Positions 16,444 through 26,179 of a stretch of 64,000 bases of DNA are shown piece after piece (position 1 is the stretch's first letter; the number at the start of each line of letters is the position of its first letter). The translations under genes were made by a program, and so were the position numbers. Under the pieces are notes generated by a model. The model saw only the letters and a list, made by a program, of their open reading frames with translations, was not told where the DNA came from and made no database searches. Origin of the DNA: Paenibacillus sp. SY21-1 (GTDB taxonomy: Bacteria > Bacillota > Bacilli > Paenibacillales > Paenibacillaceae); NCBI RefSeq assembly GCF_005222705.1, contig NZ_STGF01000009.1:62001-126000 (forward strand), in the 5' to 3' direction.

Positions 16444-16575
16444 GTTACCAATCCTGAACATGAACGGGACAGCTGCGCACAATAACCTCTAAACAACGAG
16501 CAAGAGGTTTTATTTCTGGAGCGGAACAAGGTATGATAGAGGAAGAATGTCAGGCTTCGGGAGAAAACAACGAAT

Positions 16576-18330
16576 ATGATTCGAACCAAACGCTATATTC
16601 CGTATATGTACAAAATGATGATTCCATACCTTGCCCTTGTGCTGCTGACGGATATTCTGATCGGTTATATTTCCTATGCCATGCTGATCGATTCCAGAAC
16701 GGAAATGGCAAAAACCAGCGTACAGACAGGCATGGAGCAGGCCAACAACAGCATCAGCTACCAGATGGACGAAATAGAGCGGATGACTGAAACGCTATTC
16801 AGCAGCATTTCCTTTCAAAGGGCGCTTCAGAAGGAAGGAAGCCGGCTGGACATGTATTTGACGATGCTGGATGAAATCGATCCTCAATTGACTGCGCCTC
16901 TTCAATTTTTTGGAAATAATATCCGAATTGTGCTTTATACCGTTAACGAGATGCAGCAGCTTGTATCAGATAACTACATGGTTGGCAAGGTTGTCGGCAA
17001 AAATTATTATGTGAGGCATCTGCCGGAGCTAGCCGGACAGGAATGGTTCAAGGATATCGGCAGCAGCAGGGGACAACCCATTTGGATGCAGGCGGCAGAA
17101 GATGCCGAGTTCGGCAACCTGTCGCATTTCAGAAGGCTGGTTTCTTATAGCGACTACCGGACTACAATCGGTTATTTGCAGGTGACGGCATCGCTTGAGG
17201 AGATGCTGGGCGTGCTGCACAGCTTCCCTGTACAGGAAGGCATTACGCTTCGCCTGATTAACCGCGCCTCCGGTCAAATTATGTACCAGTACGGCTCTGC
17301 TCAAGGAGCGGCGGCCGAAGGCGATTTTCTGATCCTTCAGGAGAATATCTCCAATACCGGATTCTACATTGAAACGTTGGTGCCGGATGCCTACCTGACG
17401 AAGGATGCGGGACGTCTGCGCCTTACAATAATTATGATTTGCGCAGCCAGCTTTGTCGTCATGGCGATTATCGGTTTATTTGTAGCCCGGGTTTCAGGAC
17501 GCAAGATGAGCAAAATCGTTGTCATGCTTCGGGCCATACAGGAAGGCAATTTTCAAAAGCGCATTCGGATCAGCGGCAGAGACGAGTTTGTTCAAATCGC
17601 CGACGCTTTTAATGAAATGGCAAGAGGCATGCAAAGTCTCATTGACAGCGTGTACGAGCAGGGCAAGCAGAAAAAACAGGCGGAGCTTGAGGCGCTGCAG
17701 GCTCAGATTAATCCCCATTTTCTGTACAACACGTTGTCTACGATCAGCAGCCTGGCCAATCTCGGCGAAATACAGAAGGTGACGCATATGGTTCAGGGCT
17801 TGTCGCGGTTTTACCGTCTTACCTTGAATGCGGGCAATGTGAATGTATCGCTGGAGCAGGAGCTTGAGCAGGTATCCACCTATCTGGAAATTCAGCGGTT
17901 CCGCTATGCGGATGCCTTCCAGGTATATATGGAGATTGAACCGGATATAAGGCAGGTACAGGTCATTAAGCTTATCGTACAGCCCTTTGTCGAAAATGTA
18001 TTCAAGCATGCCTGGTTTGGCGAAACGATAGCCATTCGCATTACCGCCTGCAGAGTGGATGACCGTATTGAGCTTAAAATTATCGACAACGGAATCGGCA
18101 TGAAACCTGAACAGGTGCAGGAACTGATGAGTCGCCCCTCAAGCGCTTCCGGTTACGGTGTCAAAAATGTATACGAGCGAATCCGGCTCCGTTACGGTGA
18201 TCGGTATGGCGGGGAAATCTCCAGCATCTATGGCGGCGGTACGACGGTAAGGCTATGGCTTCCTGCGGAGAGCCCGCAAGAGCTGCTTGCAGATCAAAAC
18301 CGCGTGAGCAACAAGGGAGGTATGAAGTGA
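16576..18330 (+). CDS. YesM-type sensor histidine kinase
   Basis: A 584-residue kinase with two membrane segments (about residues 13-33 and 280-305) enclosing a large extracellular sensor domain. A HAMP segment follows, then the His_kinase domain with phospho-His 381 in QINPHFLYNTL and a HATPase_c domain (DNGIGM, SGYGVKNVYERI). This is the YesM class that senses carbohydrates or transporter state. The ribosome-binding site GGGAGA is 11 bases from the ATG. Its stop overlaps the GTG start of the regulator, so the two are coupled, and a sugar ABC transporter follows. Confidence 0.92.
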   Translation: MIRTKRYIPYMYKMMIPYLALVLLTDILIGYISYAMLIDSRTEMAKTSVQTGMEQANNSISYQMDEIERMTETLFSSISFQRALQKEGSRLDMYLTMLDEIDPQLTAPLQFFGNNIRIVLYTVNEMQQLVSDNYMVGKVVGKNYYVRHLPELAGQEWFKDIGSSRGQPIWMQAAEDAEFGNLSHFRRLVSYSDYRTTIGYLQVTASLEEMLGVLHSFPVQEGITLRLINRASGQIMYQYGSAQGAAAEGDFLILQENISNTGFYIETLVPDAYLTKDAGRLRLTIIMICAASFVVMAIIGLFVARVSGRKMSKIVVMLRAIQEGNFQKRIRISGRDEFVQIADAFNEMARGMQSLIDSVYEQGKQKKQAELEALQAQINPHFLYNTLSTISSLANLGEIQKVTHMVQGLSRFYRLTLNAGNVNVSLEQELEQVSTYLEIQRFRYADAFQVYMEIEPDIRQVQVIKLIVQPFVENVFKHAWFGETIAIRITACRVDDRIELKIIDNGIGMKPEQVQELMSRPSSASGYGVKNVYERIRLRYGDRYGGEISSIYGGGTTVRLWLPAESPQELLADQNRVSNKGGMK

Positions 18331-19892
18331 GCATTCCAATACTACTGGTGGATGACGAGGCAATTGATCTGGAATGGCTGCGCAGAAGGGTTGTAGGCAG
18401 CGGACTGAATTTGGAAGTGGCAGGTACTGCAAATAGCGGCTTTGCCGCGCTCGATATTATGCGAACGAAAACGGTAGACATTATTTTATCGGACATCCGT
18501 ATGCCTATTATGACCGGCACCGAGTTTGCGCGGAAGGCGCGTGAGCTGAACCCGACAGTAAAAATTGTGTTTATTAGCGGACATGAGGACTTCGGTTATG
18601 CCAAAGAAGCCATCGAGGTGCATGCCTATAAATATTTGCTCAAGCCAGTGGCCGATGACGATTTGTTTCGGACGCTGAATGAGCTGTGCAGCGTAATCGA
18701 CAGCGAGCGGCAGCAGGAGCAGGCGATTACGGAAACGCTGACGCTGGCCAGTGCGGAATTGGTTGTGAGGTGGCTGGAAAGCGGAGAGGAGCTCTCGGCG
18801 GAATCGCCAGTCGTCCGTTTGCTGGAGCAGTTGACAAGGAACGGGGCTGCGGCATGCGTTATCGAGCTGGATGATCTGGAATGGAAGCTGAAAGGGATAA
18901 GCGAGGAAGAACGCGCTGAGGTGCTAAGGGGCACCTTCCGCGCCATTCATCGTTATGTCGAGTCCGTTTCGGCCGGGAAGCTCTTCTCCTTGAAGGACAA
19001 TCGTCTTCTTCTTCTGTCAGTCGCGCAGCAAACCGTAGGGAATCTCGAAGGCGTGCTGGCGGAAGTCAGGGCAAAAACCGATTTTACAGTAACAATAGGG
19101 GCAGGCAGTCCTGTAGGCAGAGCGGAGGATCTCAAAATGTCCTATCGGGAAGCCAAGGCGGCGCTGCAAGCGAAATGGATATTGGGCAAAAATCGTCTGA
19201 TTCCCTATACTCCTTACCGGACTGGCGAATCCCGTTCGACGGATAACATAGAAGAGGTGCTGGAGAAGCTTCTGGAGGATATTATGGCATACGACCTTGT
19301 GGCCATTGACGATGGATTGTTGAAGCTGTTCAATGAATCCGTTCCTTATTCCGGCAAGCAGGAGGTTTACGATCTGATTATCCGAATCACGTCGGGGCTT
19401 CATGCCAGGCTGCAGAAGCAGAACGAAAATCTGTACGAGGTGCTTAACTGGGAGTCGCAGCAGCCGGAAATGCTGTTCCATTTCGAGACCGTACACGATA
19501 TCTTGTCATGGATTCGCCGCCGTTTTTTCGAGCTTTCGGAGCTGCTATACATGAAGGGACAGCGCCAGAAGCGCAAGCTGATTCAAGAGCTGATGAAATA
19601 CGTGGAGCAGAATTTGGACAAAAAAATGACGTTGAAGGAGGCGGCTTCTCATTTCGGCTTTACGCCAAACTACTTGGGCTTTGTGTTCAAGGAGGATACG
19701 GGCGAGGCATTCAGCGATTATATGACGAGAGTCAAGCTGGAGCGGGTGTGCGAGCTGCTAAAGGACCCTACGTTAAAAATATACGAGATCGCCGATCGCA
19801 TGGGCTATATGAACATCATTTATTTCAACCGACAGTTCAAGCTGGCGATGGGACTTACGCCGGGTGAATATCGGAAAAAACATAAAATATAG
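18327..19892 (+). CDS. YesN-type response regulator with AraC DNA-binding domain
   Basis: A 521-residue regulator. The receiver has DD at residues 9-10, the phospho-acceptor Asp56 in DIILSDIRMP and Lys in LLKPVADD. A long middle region follows, and two AraC-type helix-turn-helix motifs lie at the C-terminus (KMTLKEAASHFGFTPNYLGF and IYEIADRMGYMNIIYFNRQF). The GTG at 18327 is the start: it follows GGGAGG and overlaps the kinase stop codon (GTGA). It most likely activates the transporter and GH35 genes downstream; the promoter at 20045-20050 has a good -10 but no recognisable -35, as is common for activated promoters. Confidence 0.92.
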   Translation: MSIPILLVDDEAIDLEWLRRRVVGSGLNLEVAGTANSGFAALDIMRTKTVDIILSDIRMPIMTGTEFARKARELNPTVKIVFISGHEDFGYAKEAIEVHAYKYLLKPVADDDLFRTLNELCSVIDSERQQEQAITETLTLASAELVVRWLESGEELSAESPVVRLLEQLTRNGAAACVIELDDLEWKLKGISEEERAEVLRGTFRAIHRYVESVSAGKLFSLKDNRLLLLSVAQQTVGNLEGVLAEVRAKTDFTVTIGAGSPVGRAEDLKMSYREAKAALQAKWILGKNRLIPYTPYRTGESRSTDNIEEVLEKLLEDIMAYDLVAIDDGLLKLFNESVPYSGKQEVYDLIIRITSGLHARLQKQNENLYEVLNWESQQPEMLFHFETVHDILSWIRRRFFELSELLYMKGQRQKRKLIQELMKYVEQNLDKKMTLKEAASHFGFTPNYLGFVFKEDTGEAFSDYMTRVKLERVCELLKDPTLKIYEIADRMGYMNIIYFNRQFKLAMGLTPGEYRKKHKI

Positions 19893-19905
19893 ATAGCCAC
19901 ATCGC

Positions 19906-19930
19906 AGCGCTCCGACAAGGGGCGCTTTTT
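19906..19930 (+). terminator. Terminator after the YesN-type regulator
   Basis: The 8-bp stem AGCGCTCC/GGGGCGCT with a 5-nt loop is followed by TTTTCC. Confidence 0.7.
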
Positions 19931-20044
19931 CCTGTTTTTAAACTATAGGCAAGACTTGCAGTTATAAACTTTCTTCATGCTGGATCGGTGAATTAGTATT
20001 GTTTTTTGTTGATCCCCTGAATGCCGCGCGTTCTATTGAACAAT

Positions 20045-20050
20045 TATAAT
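20045..20050 (+). promoter_or_regulatory. -10 box of the transporter operon
   Basis: A perfect TATAAT lies 33 bp before the permease start. No matching -35 is seen at 16-18 bp, suggesting that an activator, probably the upstream YesN-type regulator, is needed. Confidence 0.5.
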
Positions 20051-20082
20051 AAAAGCAAATAGAGAATGAGGAGTGATGGGAG

Positions 20083-21003
20083 ATGAGCAAAAGCGGATTC
20101 TGGCATGACGTCAAGAAATATCGCGCATTGCTGCTTATGCTGGCTCCGGCAGTGCTTTTTTTCCTGCTGTTTGCCTATGTGCCCATGGCCGGTATTATAC
20201 TGGCATTCAAGCAGTACAACTACAGCGGCGGCATATTCGGCAGCCCCTGGAACGGACTGGACAATTTTCGGTTTTTCTTCGAATCCGGCGATGCCTGGCG
20301 CGTAACGCGTAATACGGCGCTTTACAATCTGGCATTTATTATTGTTAACAATTTGCTTCAAATTATGGCGGCGATTCTGCTGTTTGAGGTGGCGGGCAAA
20401 TGGTTCCGCAAAATCACGCAGTCCATGCTGTTTCTGCCTTACTTCATATCCTGGGTTGTTGTCGGCGCGATTGCGTACAACATGTTCAATTACAACGTGG
20501 GTACGCTGAACGTTGCGCTCGGGTGGCTGGGCTTGGAGAAGGTGGATATTTACAATACGGCGGCATATTGGCCGTTTATCCTGGTGGCCGTTACCGCCTG
20601 GAAGGCGCTAGGTTACGGAACAATCATGTACCTGGCGGCGATTACGAGCATTGATACGGAAATGTACGAGGCGGCGGAAATAGACGGCGCGAACATCTTC
20701 CAGCGTATTTTCAAAATTACGATTCCGAACCTGATGCCAACGCTGATTATCCTTATGCTTCTTGCGATCGGCAATATTTTCCGCGGAGATTTCGGCATGT
20801 TCTACAATATGATCGGCAACAACAGTATGCTGTTCTCGGCGACGGATGTCATCGACACCTTTGTCTTCCGCTCCTTGACCACGAACAATGAAATCGGCAT
20901 GTCTGCTGCTGCAGGCTTTTACCAGTCCTTGCTCGGCTTTGCGACTATCCTGCTGGCTAACTATGCGGTACGAAAATACGACAAGGATCGGGCACTGTTT
21001 TAG
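20083..21003 (+). CDS. Carbohydrate ABC transporter permease, LplB type
   Basis: A 306-residue inner-membrane protein with six predicted membrane segments. The EAA loop that contacts the ATPase is EAAEIDGANIFQRIFKITIPN. It is of the LplB/YtcP-partner type used for oligosaccharide uptake in Paenibacillus. A GGGAG ribosome-binding site precedes the ATG. It is followed after 20 bp by the second permease. No ATPase gene is present in the operon; such systems normally share an MsmX-type ATPase encoded elsewhere. Confidence 0.92.
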   Translation: MSKSGFWHDVKKYRALLLMLAPAVLFFLLFAYVPMAGIILAFKQYNYSGGIFGSPWNGLDNFRFFFESGDAWRVTRNTALYNLAFIIVNNLLQIMAAILLFEVAGKWFRKITQSMLFLPYFISWVVVGAIAYNMFNYNVGTLNVALGWLGLEKVDIYNTAAYWPFILVAVTAWKALGYGTIMYLAAITSIDTEMYEAAEIDGANIFQRIFKITIPNLMPTLIILMLLAIGNIFRGDFGMFYNMIGNNSMLFSATDVIDTFVFRSLTTNNEIGMSAAAGFYQSLLGFATILLANYAVRKYDKDRALF

Positions 21004-21023
21004 CCCAGAGAGGAGGGAAGGAT

Positions 21024-21932
21024 ATGGCCTCACCAGCTTCAACCAAAGGCAAATTCAAGTTTGACGATAAAATGGCGCTGTCTGTTATTGGCTACACGAT
21101 TATGACGCTGCTTGCCGTCGTATGTATTTTGCCCTTTATACTCATCATTTCATCGTCGTTAACCGACGAGAGCGCGATTGTATTGAAAGGCTACCAATTT
21201 ATACCGAGCGATTTCTCGACAGCAGCCTACAGCGTCCTGTTTAAGTATCCCCAGGATATGCTCATGGCCTATGCCGTTACGATCGGTGTTACCGCAGCAG
21301 GCACGCTGCTGGGCCTGTTCCTTACGGCCATGACGGCTTATGTGCTGTCTCGCCGCGATTTTAAATGGCGCAACAAATTTTCGTTCTTCTTCTTTTTCAC
21401 GACGTTGTTTAACGGCGGTCTGGTGCCTTGGTACCTGATGATGAACTCGCTTGGCATGAAGGACAATTATTTGGCGCTTGTGTTGCCGCTTCTGCTAAAC
21501 GTATTTTATATCATCGTTATGAAATCCTTTATGAGCAGCGTTCCGGACGCCATTACGGAATCTGCCAAAATTGATGGCGCTACCGATTTTGGCATTTTTA
21601 TCAAGCTGATTCTTCCATTGTCCAAGCCCGCTCTGGCAACGATCGGATTGTTTCTGGCGCTGGGCTACTGGAACGATTGGTACAATGCGCTGCTGTTCAT
21701 ATCCAAATCCGATATGATGCCCCTGCAATATTATCTATACCGGATGCTGGCTAATATGGATGGCTTGCGAAAAGCGATGATGGCTTCGGGGATGGCGGTT
21801 AACTTTGCGCTTCCGACGGAAAGTCTCAAGATGGCCATGACGATTGTGGCGACAGGCCCGATTTTCCTCGTTTATCCGTTTATTCAACGATACTTTGTTA
21901 AAGGTCTTACAATTGGCGCAGTAAAAGGGTGA
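21024..21932 (+). CDS. Carbohydrate ABC transporter permease, YtcP type
   Basis: A 302-residue partner permease with six membrane segments and the EAA-type loop ESAKIDGATDFGIFIKLILPL. It ends in the typical FVKGLTIGAVKG tail of this family. An AGGAGGG ribosome-binding site lies just upstream. It forms the heterodimeric channel with the permease encoded at 20083-21003. Confidence 0.92.
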   Translation: MASPASTKGKFKFDDKMALSVIGYTIMTLLAVVCILPFILIISSSLTDESAIVLKGYQFIPSDFSTAAYSVLFKYPQDMLMAYAVTIGVTAAGTLLGLFLTAMTAYVLSRRDFKWRNKFSFFFFFTTLFNGGLVPWYLMMNSLGMKDNYLALVLPLLLNVFYIIVMKSFMSSVPDAITESAKIDGATDFGIFIKLILPLSKPALATIGLFLALGYWNDWYNALLFISKSDMMPLQYYLYRMLANMDGLRKAMMASGMAVNFALPTESLKMAMTIVATGPIFLVYPFIQRYFVKGLTIGAVKG

Positions 21933-21985
21933 CCTCAGGATTAACCTGGTTATCATATAATAATAATGATTTGGGGGATGTAAAC

Positions 21986-23524
21986 ATGAAGAGTTCACGC
22001 AAGTTTGCTTCTATGATGTTGGTGCTGGTTCTGGCTCTTACGATGGTTTTGGCTGCATGCGGCAACAAAAACGATAACGCCGGCACTAACGGCACTGCCG
22101 CTCCTAACGAGGGAACAAGCAGCACGGACAAGGAACTAACCTTGAAATTGATTATGCTCGGCGGCAAGCCGATTGATTACGATCAAGTATTCGGCGAACT
22201 GAACAGCAAGCTGAAGGAAAAAGTGAATGCGACGCTGGAAGTTGAGTTTTTGGACTGGTCGGACTGGGCTCAGAAATATCCGCTGAAATTTGCCGCTCAA
22301 GAGGATTTTGACATGATCTATGCGGCAAACTGGGCCAATTATAACGATCAGGCATCGAAAGGCGGCTTTCTGGAGCTGACGGAAGACCTGCTGAAGCAAT
22401 ATGCGCCTAAAACGCTTGAAGCGCTGCCTCAAGCAGCCTGGGATCAAGCGAAAATTAACGGCAAAATCTACATGGTTCCGCAAAACAGCGAAGAAACCGT
22501 TGACAAGGTCGTTCTGATTCGTCAAGACCTGCGGGAGAAGTACAACCTGGCCCCTGTTACCGATCCGGCTTCGTTTGCTGCGTATTTGAAGACTATTGCT
22601 GCCAATGAGCCTGGCGTAACCGCGTATGGCGCAAGACCGGGCGACGGCTGGAAATGGCATGAGATGGACGATATGCTGCTTGAGCAAAACAACAACTGGA
22701 CGGTTGCCGACATCAGCGCGCCACTGGCTTTCAAAACGGACGATGCGAACGGCGAGCTGTTCAACGTGTACGAAACACCAGAATTCCTTGAACTGCTGAA
22801 ATACTACAAAGACCTGGCTGACAACGGCGTTTGGACGAAAAACGTTCTTAGCGAAAAAAGCGACGTATGGCAAGACATGCTGGCCGGAAAAGTGGGCTCG
22901 CGCAGTCACAACATCGGCACGCTTGGTTTGAACATGGTAGAAGGCAACAAAGCGGGCAATTATAAATTTGAAGTTGCCGACATTACACCTGACAACTACA
23001 AGCTGTCGGCTCTATCTACACAAAACGGCATTGCCGTTTCCGCAACAAGCAAAAATGTCGAGCGTTCGCTAATGGTGATCGACTTGCTGCAAAACGATAA
23101 AGAACTGCATGATCTGATGATGTATGGCATCGAAGGCAAGCATTACACCGCTGTTGGCGACGATAAATTTTCGCCAGGCGAAGCTGCGGCGAACTACACA
23201 GGCTTCTCCAACTGGGGCTTCAACTCGCTGTTGAACCGGAAGGACGATTCCATCCCTGATACTGTTAATGCCATTACGGACGCTTGGAAGGAAAAAGTAT
23301 ACCACTTCCCGCTCGAAACGTTTGTATTCGATAACAGCAACGTGAAAAACGAAGTGGCAAACGTAGGCAACGTGATGCTGCGTTACGCGATTCCATTGGA
23401 ATACGGTTTAATCCAGGATATTGAAAAAGGCCGCGACGAGTTGGTTAAGCAGCTGAAGTCTGCCGGCATCGACAAAATCAAAGACGAAATGCAAAAGCAA
23501 ATTAACGCCGCTCTTGGCAAATAA
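21986..23524 (+). CDS. Extracellular sugar-binding lipoprotein of ABC transporter
   Basis: A 512-residue lipoprotein with signal peptide and lipobox (LTMVLAAC, Cys about 25) followed by an Asn/Gly/Thr-rich linker. The rest has the shape of LipO/YtcQ-type solute-binding proteins (family 1) that capture oligosaccharides. The ATG at 21986 follows GGGGGATG; the longer open frame from 21929 is non-coding leader. Composition in this gene is rich in AAC/GAA codons, suggesting high expression. A strong hairpin follows, before the GH35 gene. The ligand is unknown; context suggests a galactose-containing pectic oligosaccharide. Confidence 0.9.
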   Translation: MKSSRKFASMMLVLVLALTMVLAACGNKNDNAGTNGTAAPNEGTSSTDKELTLKLIMLGGKPIDYDQVFGELNSKLKEKVNATLEVEFLDWSDWAQKYPLKFAAQEDFDMIYAANWANYNDQASKGGFLELTEDLLKQYAPKTLEALPQAAWDQAKINGKIYMVPQNSEETVDKVVLIRQDLREKYNLAPVTDPASFAAYLKTIAANEPGVTAYGARPGDGWKWHEMDDMLLEQNNNWTVADISAPLAFKTDDANGELFNVYETPEFLELLKYYKDLADNGVWTKNVLSEKSDVWQDMLAGKVGSRSHNIGTLGLNMVEGNKAGNYKFEVADITPDNYKLSALSTQNGIAVSATSKNVERSLMVIDLLQNDKELHDLMMYGIEGKHYTAVGDDKFSPGEAAANYTGFSNWGFNSLLNRKDDSIPDTVNAITDAWKEKVYHFPLETFVFDNSNVKNEVANVGNVMLRYAIPLEYGLIQDIEKGRDELVKQLKSAGIDKIKDEMQKQINAALGK

Positions 23525-23537
23525 GCAGTAAACGAAC

Positions 23538-23576
23538 GTAAACGGCTGCCGCCGTCCTCTAGCGGCAGCCGTTTAC
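23538..23576 (+). terminator. Intercistronic hairpin (partial terminator or mRNA stabiliser)
   Basis: A perfect 15-bp stem (GTAAACGGCTGCCGC and its complement, 9-nt loop) lies between the binding-protein gene and the GH35 gene. There is no T tract, so it probably protects the upstream mRNA end or causes partial read-through rather than full termination. Confidence 0.65.
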
Positions 23577-23620
23577 GCTTGTAAGGTAGGCACAATTGAC
23601 AGCTAACGAGGAGGACTATT

Positions 23621-25987
23621 ATGGAATACGCTATTTCGGTGCGGCATGCCGCGAAAACAATCTATCCTTCAACCCTCAAGATGAACGGCTCCAACCCGCA
23701 AGGAGACAGGATTAGCTTTACAAACTATTATATGGAATGGAATGGCAAGCCGTTTATCGCCATTTGCGGCGAGTACCATTACGCCAGGTACGATGAACAT
23801 GCCTGGGATCTTGAAATCGGAAAAATGAAAATGTCCGGCATTAATGTTGTTGCAACCTATATATTCTGGAATCATCACGAGGAAACGGAAGGGAAGTTCA
23901 ATTGGTCCGGCAATCGCGATTTGCGGAAATTCGTGGACTTATGCGCGGCGCGCGGCTTGCATGTGATCCTTCGCGTGGGGCCATTCTGCCACGGAGAGGT
24001 TCGCAATGGCGGCTTGCCGGATTGGCTGTTCGGTCAAACCTTCGAGGTCCGTTCCAATGATGAAGGCTATTTGACCTATGTGCGCCGTCTGTATGAGGAG
24101 ATTGGACAGCAGGTGGAAGGCATGATGTTCAAGGACGGCGGCCCCGTCATAGGCATCCAGCTCGAAAATGAACTCAATGCCGCTTCCGCTCCATGGGAGA
24201 TGACGACTAAACAGGGGGATGAATATTTGGGTGGCGGCGCCAGCGGTGAGGAAGGTATCCTCCATATGCGACATCTCAAAACGATGGCTCAGGAAGCGGG
24301 CCTTGTAACACCGATATACACGAGCACAGGCTGGGATAACGCGCCGCTGCTGGAGGACGAGGTGCTTCCGCTCTACGGCGGCTACGCCTATACGCCATGG
24401 AGCGTAACCCCCGAGCAGCCGGATCAGCAGCCAACCGGGGAATACGTCTTCCAGGACTTTCATAACGATGACGCCGGCAAAAATCGTTTCCGTCCTGCGT
24501 ATTCCCGCGAGAGATATCCATTCGCTTGTTGCGAAATGGGCGGAGGGATGCAAACCTGGTATTTGGCCCGGTTTAAGGTGGAGCCGGAAAGTGTGTCTGC
24601 CATGACGATGATGAAGCTGGCAGGCGGCTGCAATTTCATCGGTTATTATATGTTCCATGGCGGTACAAACCCGATGGGGGAAACCGGTTATCTCAATGAA
24701 AATACAACGCCCAGATTCTCATACGATTTCCAGGCTCCGATTGGGGAATTCGGTCAAATTCGCCAATCCAACGACCTGCTGCGTCCGCTTCATTATTTTC
24801 TGCAGAGCTTTGGAGAACGGCTGGCGCCGCTTGCAACCGTATTGCCGGATCATGCGCTTGATATCCGTCCGGAAACCGATGACGTTCTGCGTTACGCTCT
24901 AAGATCCGATGGCGATAGAGGGTTTCTGTTTGTGAACAACTATCAGGATCATGTGGAGATGATGCGCCATGAGAATGTACAATTCGCTATTGAAACGGTG
25001 CCCGGCAACATCGTATTCCCGCGGAGGCAGCCTCTGACAATCGAGCCGGGCGCTTCCCTTATGCTGCCCTTCCGCTTTGATCTTGGGGGGAGCGTGCTTA
25101 TAGCGGCAACCTGCCAGCCGGTGACGGAGGTAAAGTCCGGGGAGGCCGATACTTATTTCTTCCGCACGCCGGGCGGTCAAGCTGCCGAGCTGCTGCTGGA
25201 TACGACGACTGTATCCGGGCTCAAAGTTGAAAACGGCAGGTCGGAGCAGGACGGCGACGGAGTGACTGTCGTCACAACCAACCCTGGAACGTCTGCGCTG
25301 ATCGAATTTACAGGCATAGATGGACGCATCATCCGGCTTTACGTTATGACGGAGCGCGAAGCCGCCGGCATGTGGCAGTCGGAGCTGGACGGCGAGCGCC
25401 GTATTTTCTTTTCGGATGCAGCATGCGTGGTGAATGAGGAGGGCGTTTCTTTTATCAGCGCCGGCCAAAGTGAATTTGCTTGCCGCGTTTACAACGCTCC
25501 CGGCCAGCCCGTTCTTCATCTCGCGCCGAAGTCAGGAGAAGCGGCGGTGGAACTGGCGATGCAAGGCTGGTTTAGCGAATACCGCTTTAAGCTGCCTGCT
25601 TGCACGGTTGAGGCTGAGCTTGAACGTCTTCAAGAGCATAAAGTAGCGCTGCGTTTCCCGAGCGGCCTGCCGCAAGAGCCGTATGATGTGCTGCTCCATA
25701 TCGATTATACGGGCAATGTAGGTTATGCCTTTTCTGGCGGGAAGCTGCTGCACGACCATTTCTATAATGGGAACCCATGGGAGCTTGGCTTGTCCCATAT
25801 CCACAAGAGCGTACGAGACAACACGATTGTGCTGCAAACGACACCGCTTAGGAAAGGGAAAGTGGATATTGCGAAGGACGCCGCTATGGCCGTGTCGCGC
25901 CACTATGAAGGAGAAGCGGTGGCGCTCATTCATGGTGTGAGCATTGAGCCGATTTACCGTCTGGAATGTTCCGCTGCAACATCCTAG
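23621..25987 (+). CDS. Beta-galactosidase, GH35
   Basis: A 788-residue GH35 enzyme without signal peptide. The TIM-barrel domain begins at FIAICGEYHYAR, with the WNHHEETEGKFNWSGNRDL stretch typical of GH35. The acid/base is probably Glu184 in QLENEL and the nucleophile probably Glu305 in CCEMGGG. C-terminal beta-sandwich domains follow. It hydrolyses terminal beta-galactosides, probably in the cytoplasm after uptake by the adjacent transporter. An AGGAGG ribosome-binding site precedes the ATG. It is the last gene of the first transporter operon and has its own terminator. Confidence 0.9.
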   Translation: MEYAISVRHAAKTIYPSTLKMNGSNPQGDRISFTNYYMEWNGKPFIAICGEYHYARYDEHAWDLEIGKMKMSGINVVATYIFWNHHEETEGKFNWSGNRDLRKFVDLCAARGLHVILRVGPFCHGEVRNGGLPDWLFGQTFEVRSNDEGYLTYVRRLYEEIGQQVEGMMFKDGGPVIGIQLENELNAASAPWEMTTKQGDEYLGGGASGEEGILHMRHLKTMAQEAGLVTPIYTSTGWDNAPLLEDEVLPLYGGYAYTPWSVTPEQPDQQPTGEYVFQDFHNDDAGKNRFRPAYSRERYPFACCEMGGGMQTWYLARFKVEPESVSAMTMMKLAGGCNFIGYYMFHGGTNPMGETGYLNENTTPRFSYDFQAPIGEFGQIRQSNDLLRPLHYFLQSFGERLAPLATVLPDHALDIRPETDDVLRYALRSDGDRGFLFVNNYQDHVEMMRHENVQFAIETVPGNIVFPRRQPLTIEPGASLMLPFRFDLGGSVLIAATCQPVTEVKSGEADTYFFRTPGGQAAELLLDTTTVSGLKVENGRSEQDGDGVTVVTTNPGTSALIEFTGIDGRIIRLYVMTEREAAGMWQSELDGERRIFFSDAACVVNEEGVSFISAGQSEFACRVYNAPGQPVLHLAPKSGEAAVELAMQGWFSEYRFKLPACTVEAELERLQEHKVALRFPSGLPQEPYDVLLHIDYTGNVGYAFSGGKLLHDHFYNGNPWELGLSHIHKSVRDNTIVLQTTPLRKGKVDIAKDAAMAVSRHYEGEAVALIHGVSIEPIYRLECSAATS

Positions 25988-26002
25988 CAAATTCGAATCA
26001 AC

Positions 26003-26038
26003 AGAGGGCCGCTTCCTGAATAAGGAGCGGCTCTTTCC
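26003..26038 (+). terminator. Terminator of the GH35 operon
   Basis: The imperfect stem AGAGGGCCGCTTCCT/AGGAGCGGCTCT is followed by TTTCCTGTTT. Confidence 0.75.
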
Positions 26039-26061
26039 TGTTTCATAACAGCTATGGCATC

Positions 26062-26076
26062 GGAATGCGTTTTCAT
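26062..26076 (-). promoter_or_regulatory. Catabolite-response element (cre) upstream of kinase gene
   Basis: Read on the minus strand this is ATGAAAACGCATTCC, 14 of 15 matches to the CcpA consensus WTGNAANCGNWNNCW. It lies about 100 bp before the kinase start and suggests CcpA repression of the second carbohydrate locus. Confidence 0.65.
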
Positions 26077-26179
26077 TTGTAGTATATTAGTAGTATCATC
26101 GTTACTTGAGCGATGTATGCGGGCAATTGAACCGCAATGACATCATAATCGCCGTCACCGCTAAGAAGGAGGGCTTATC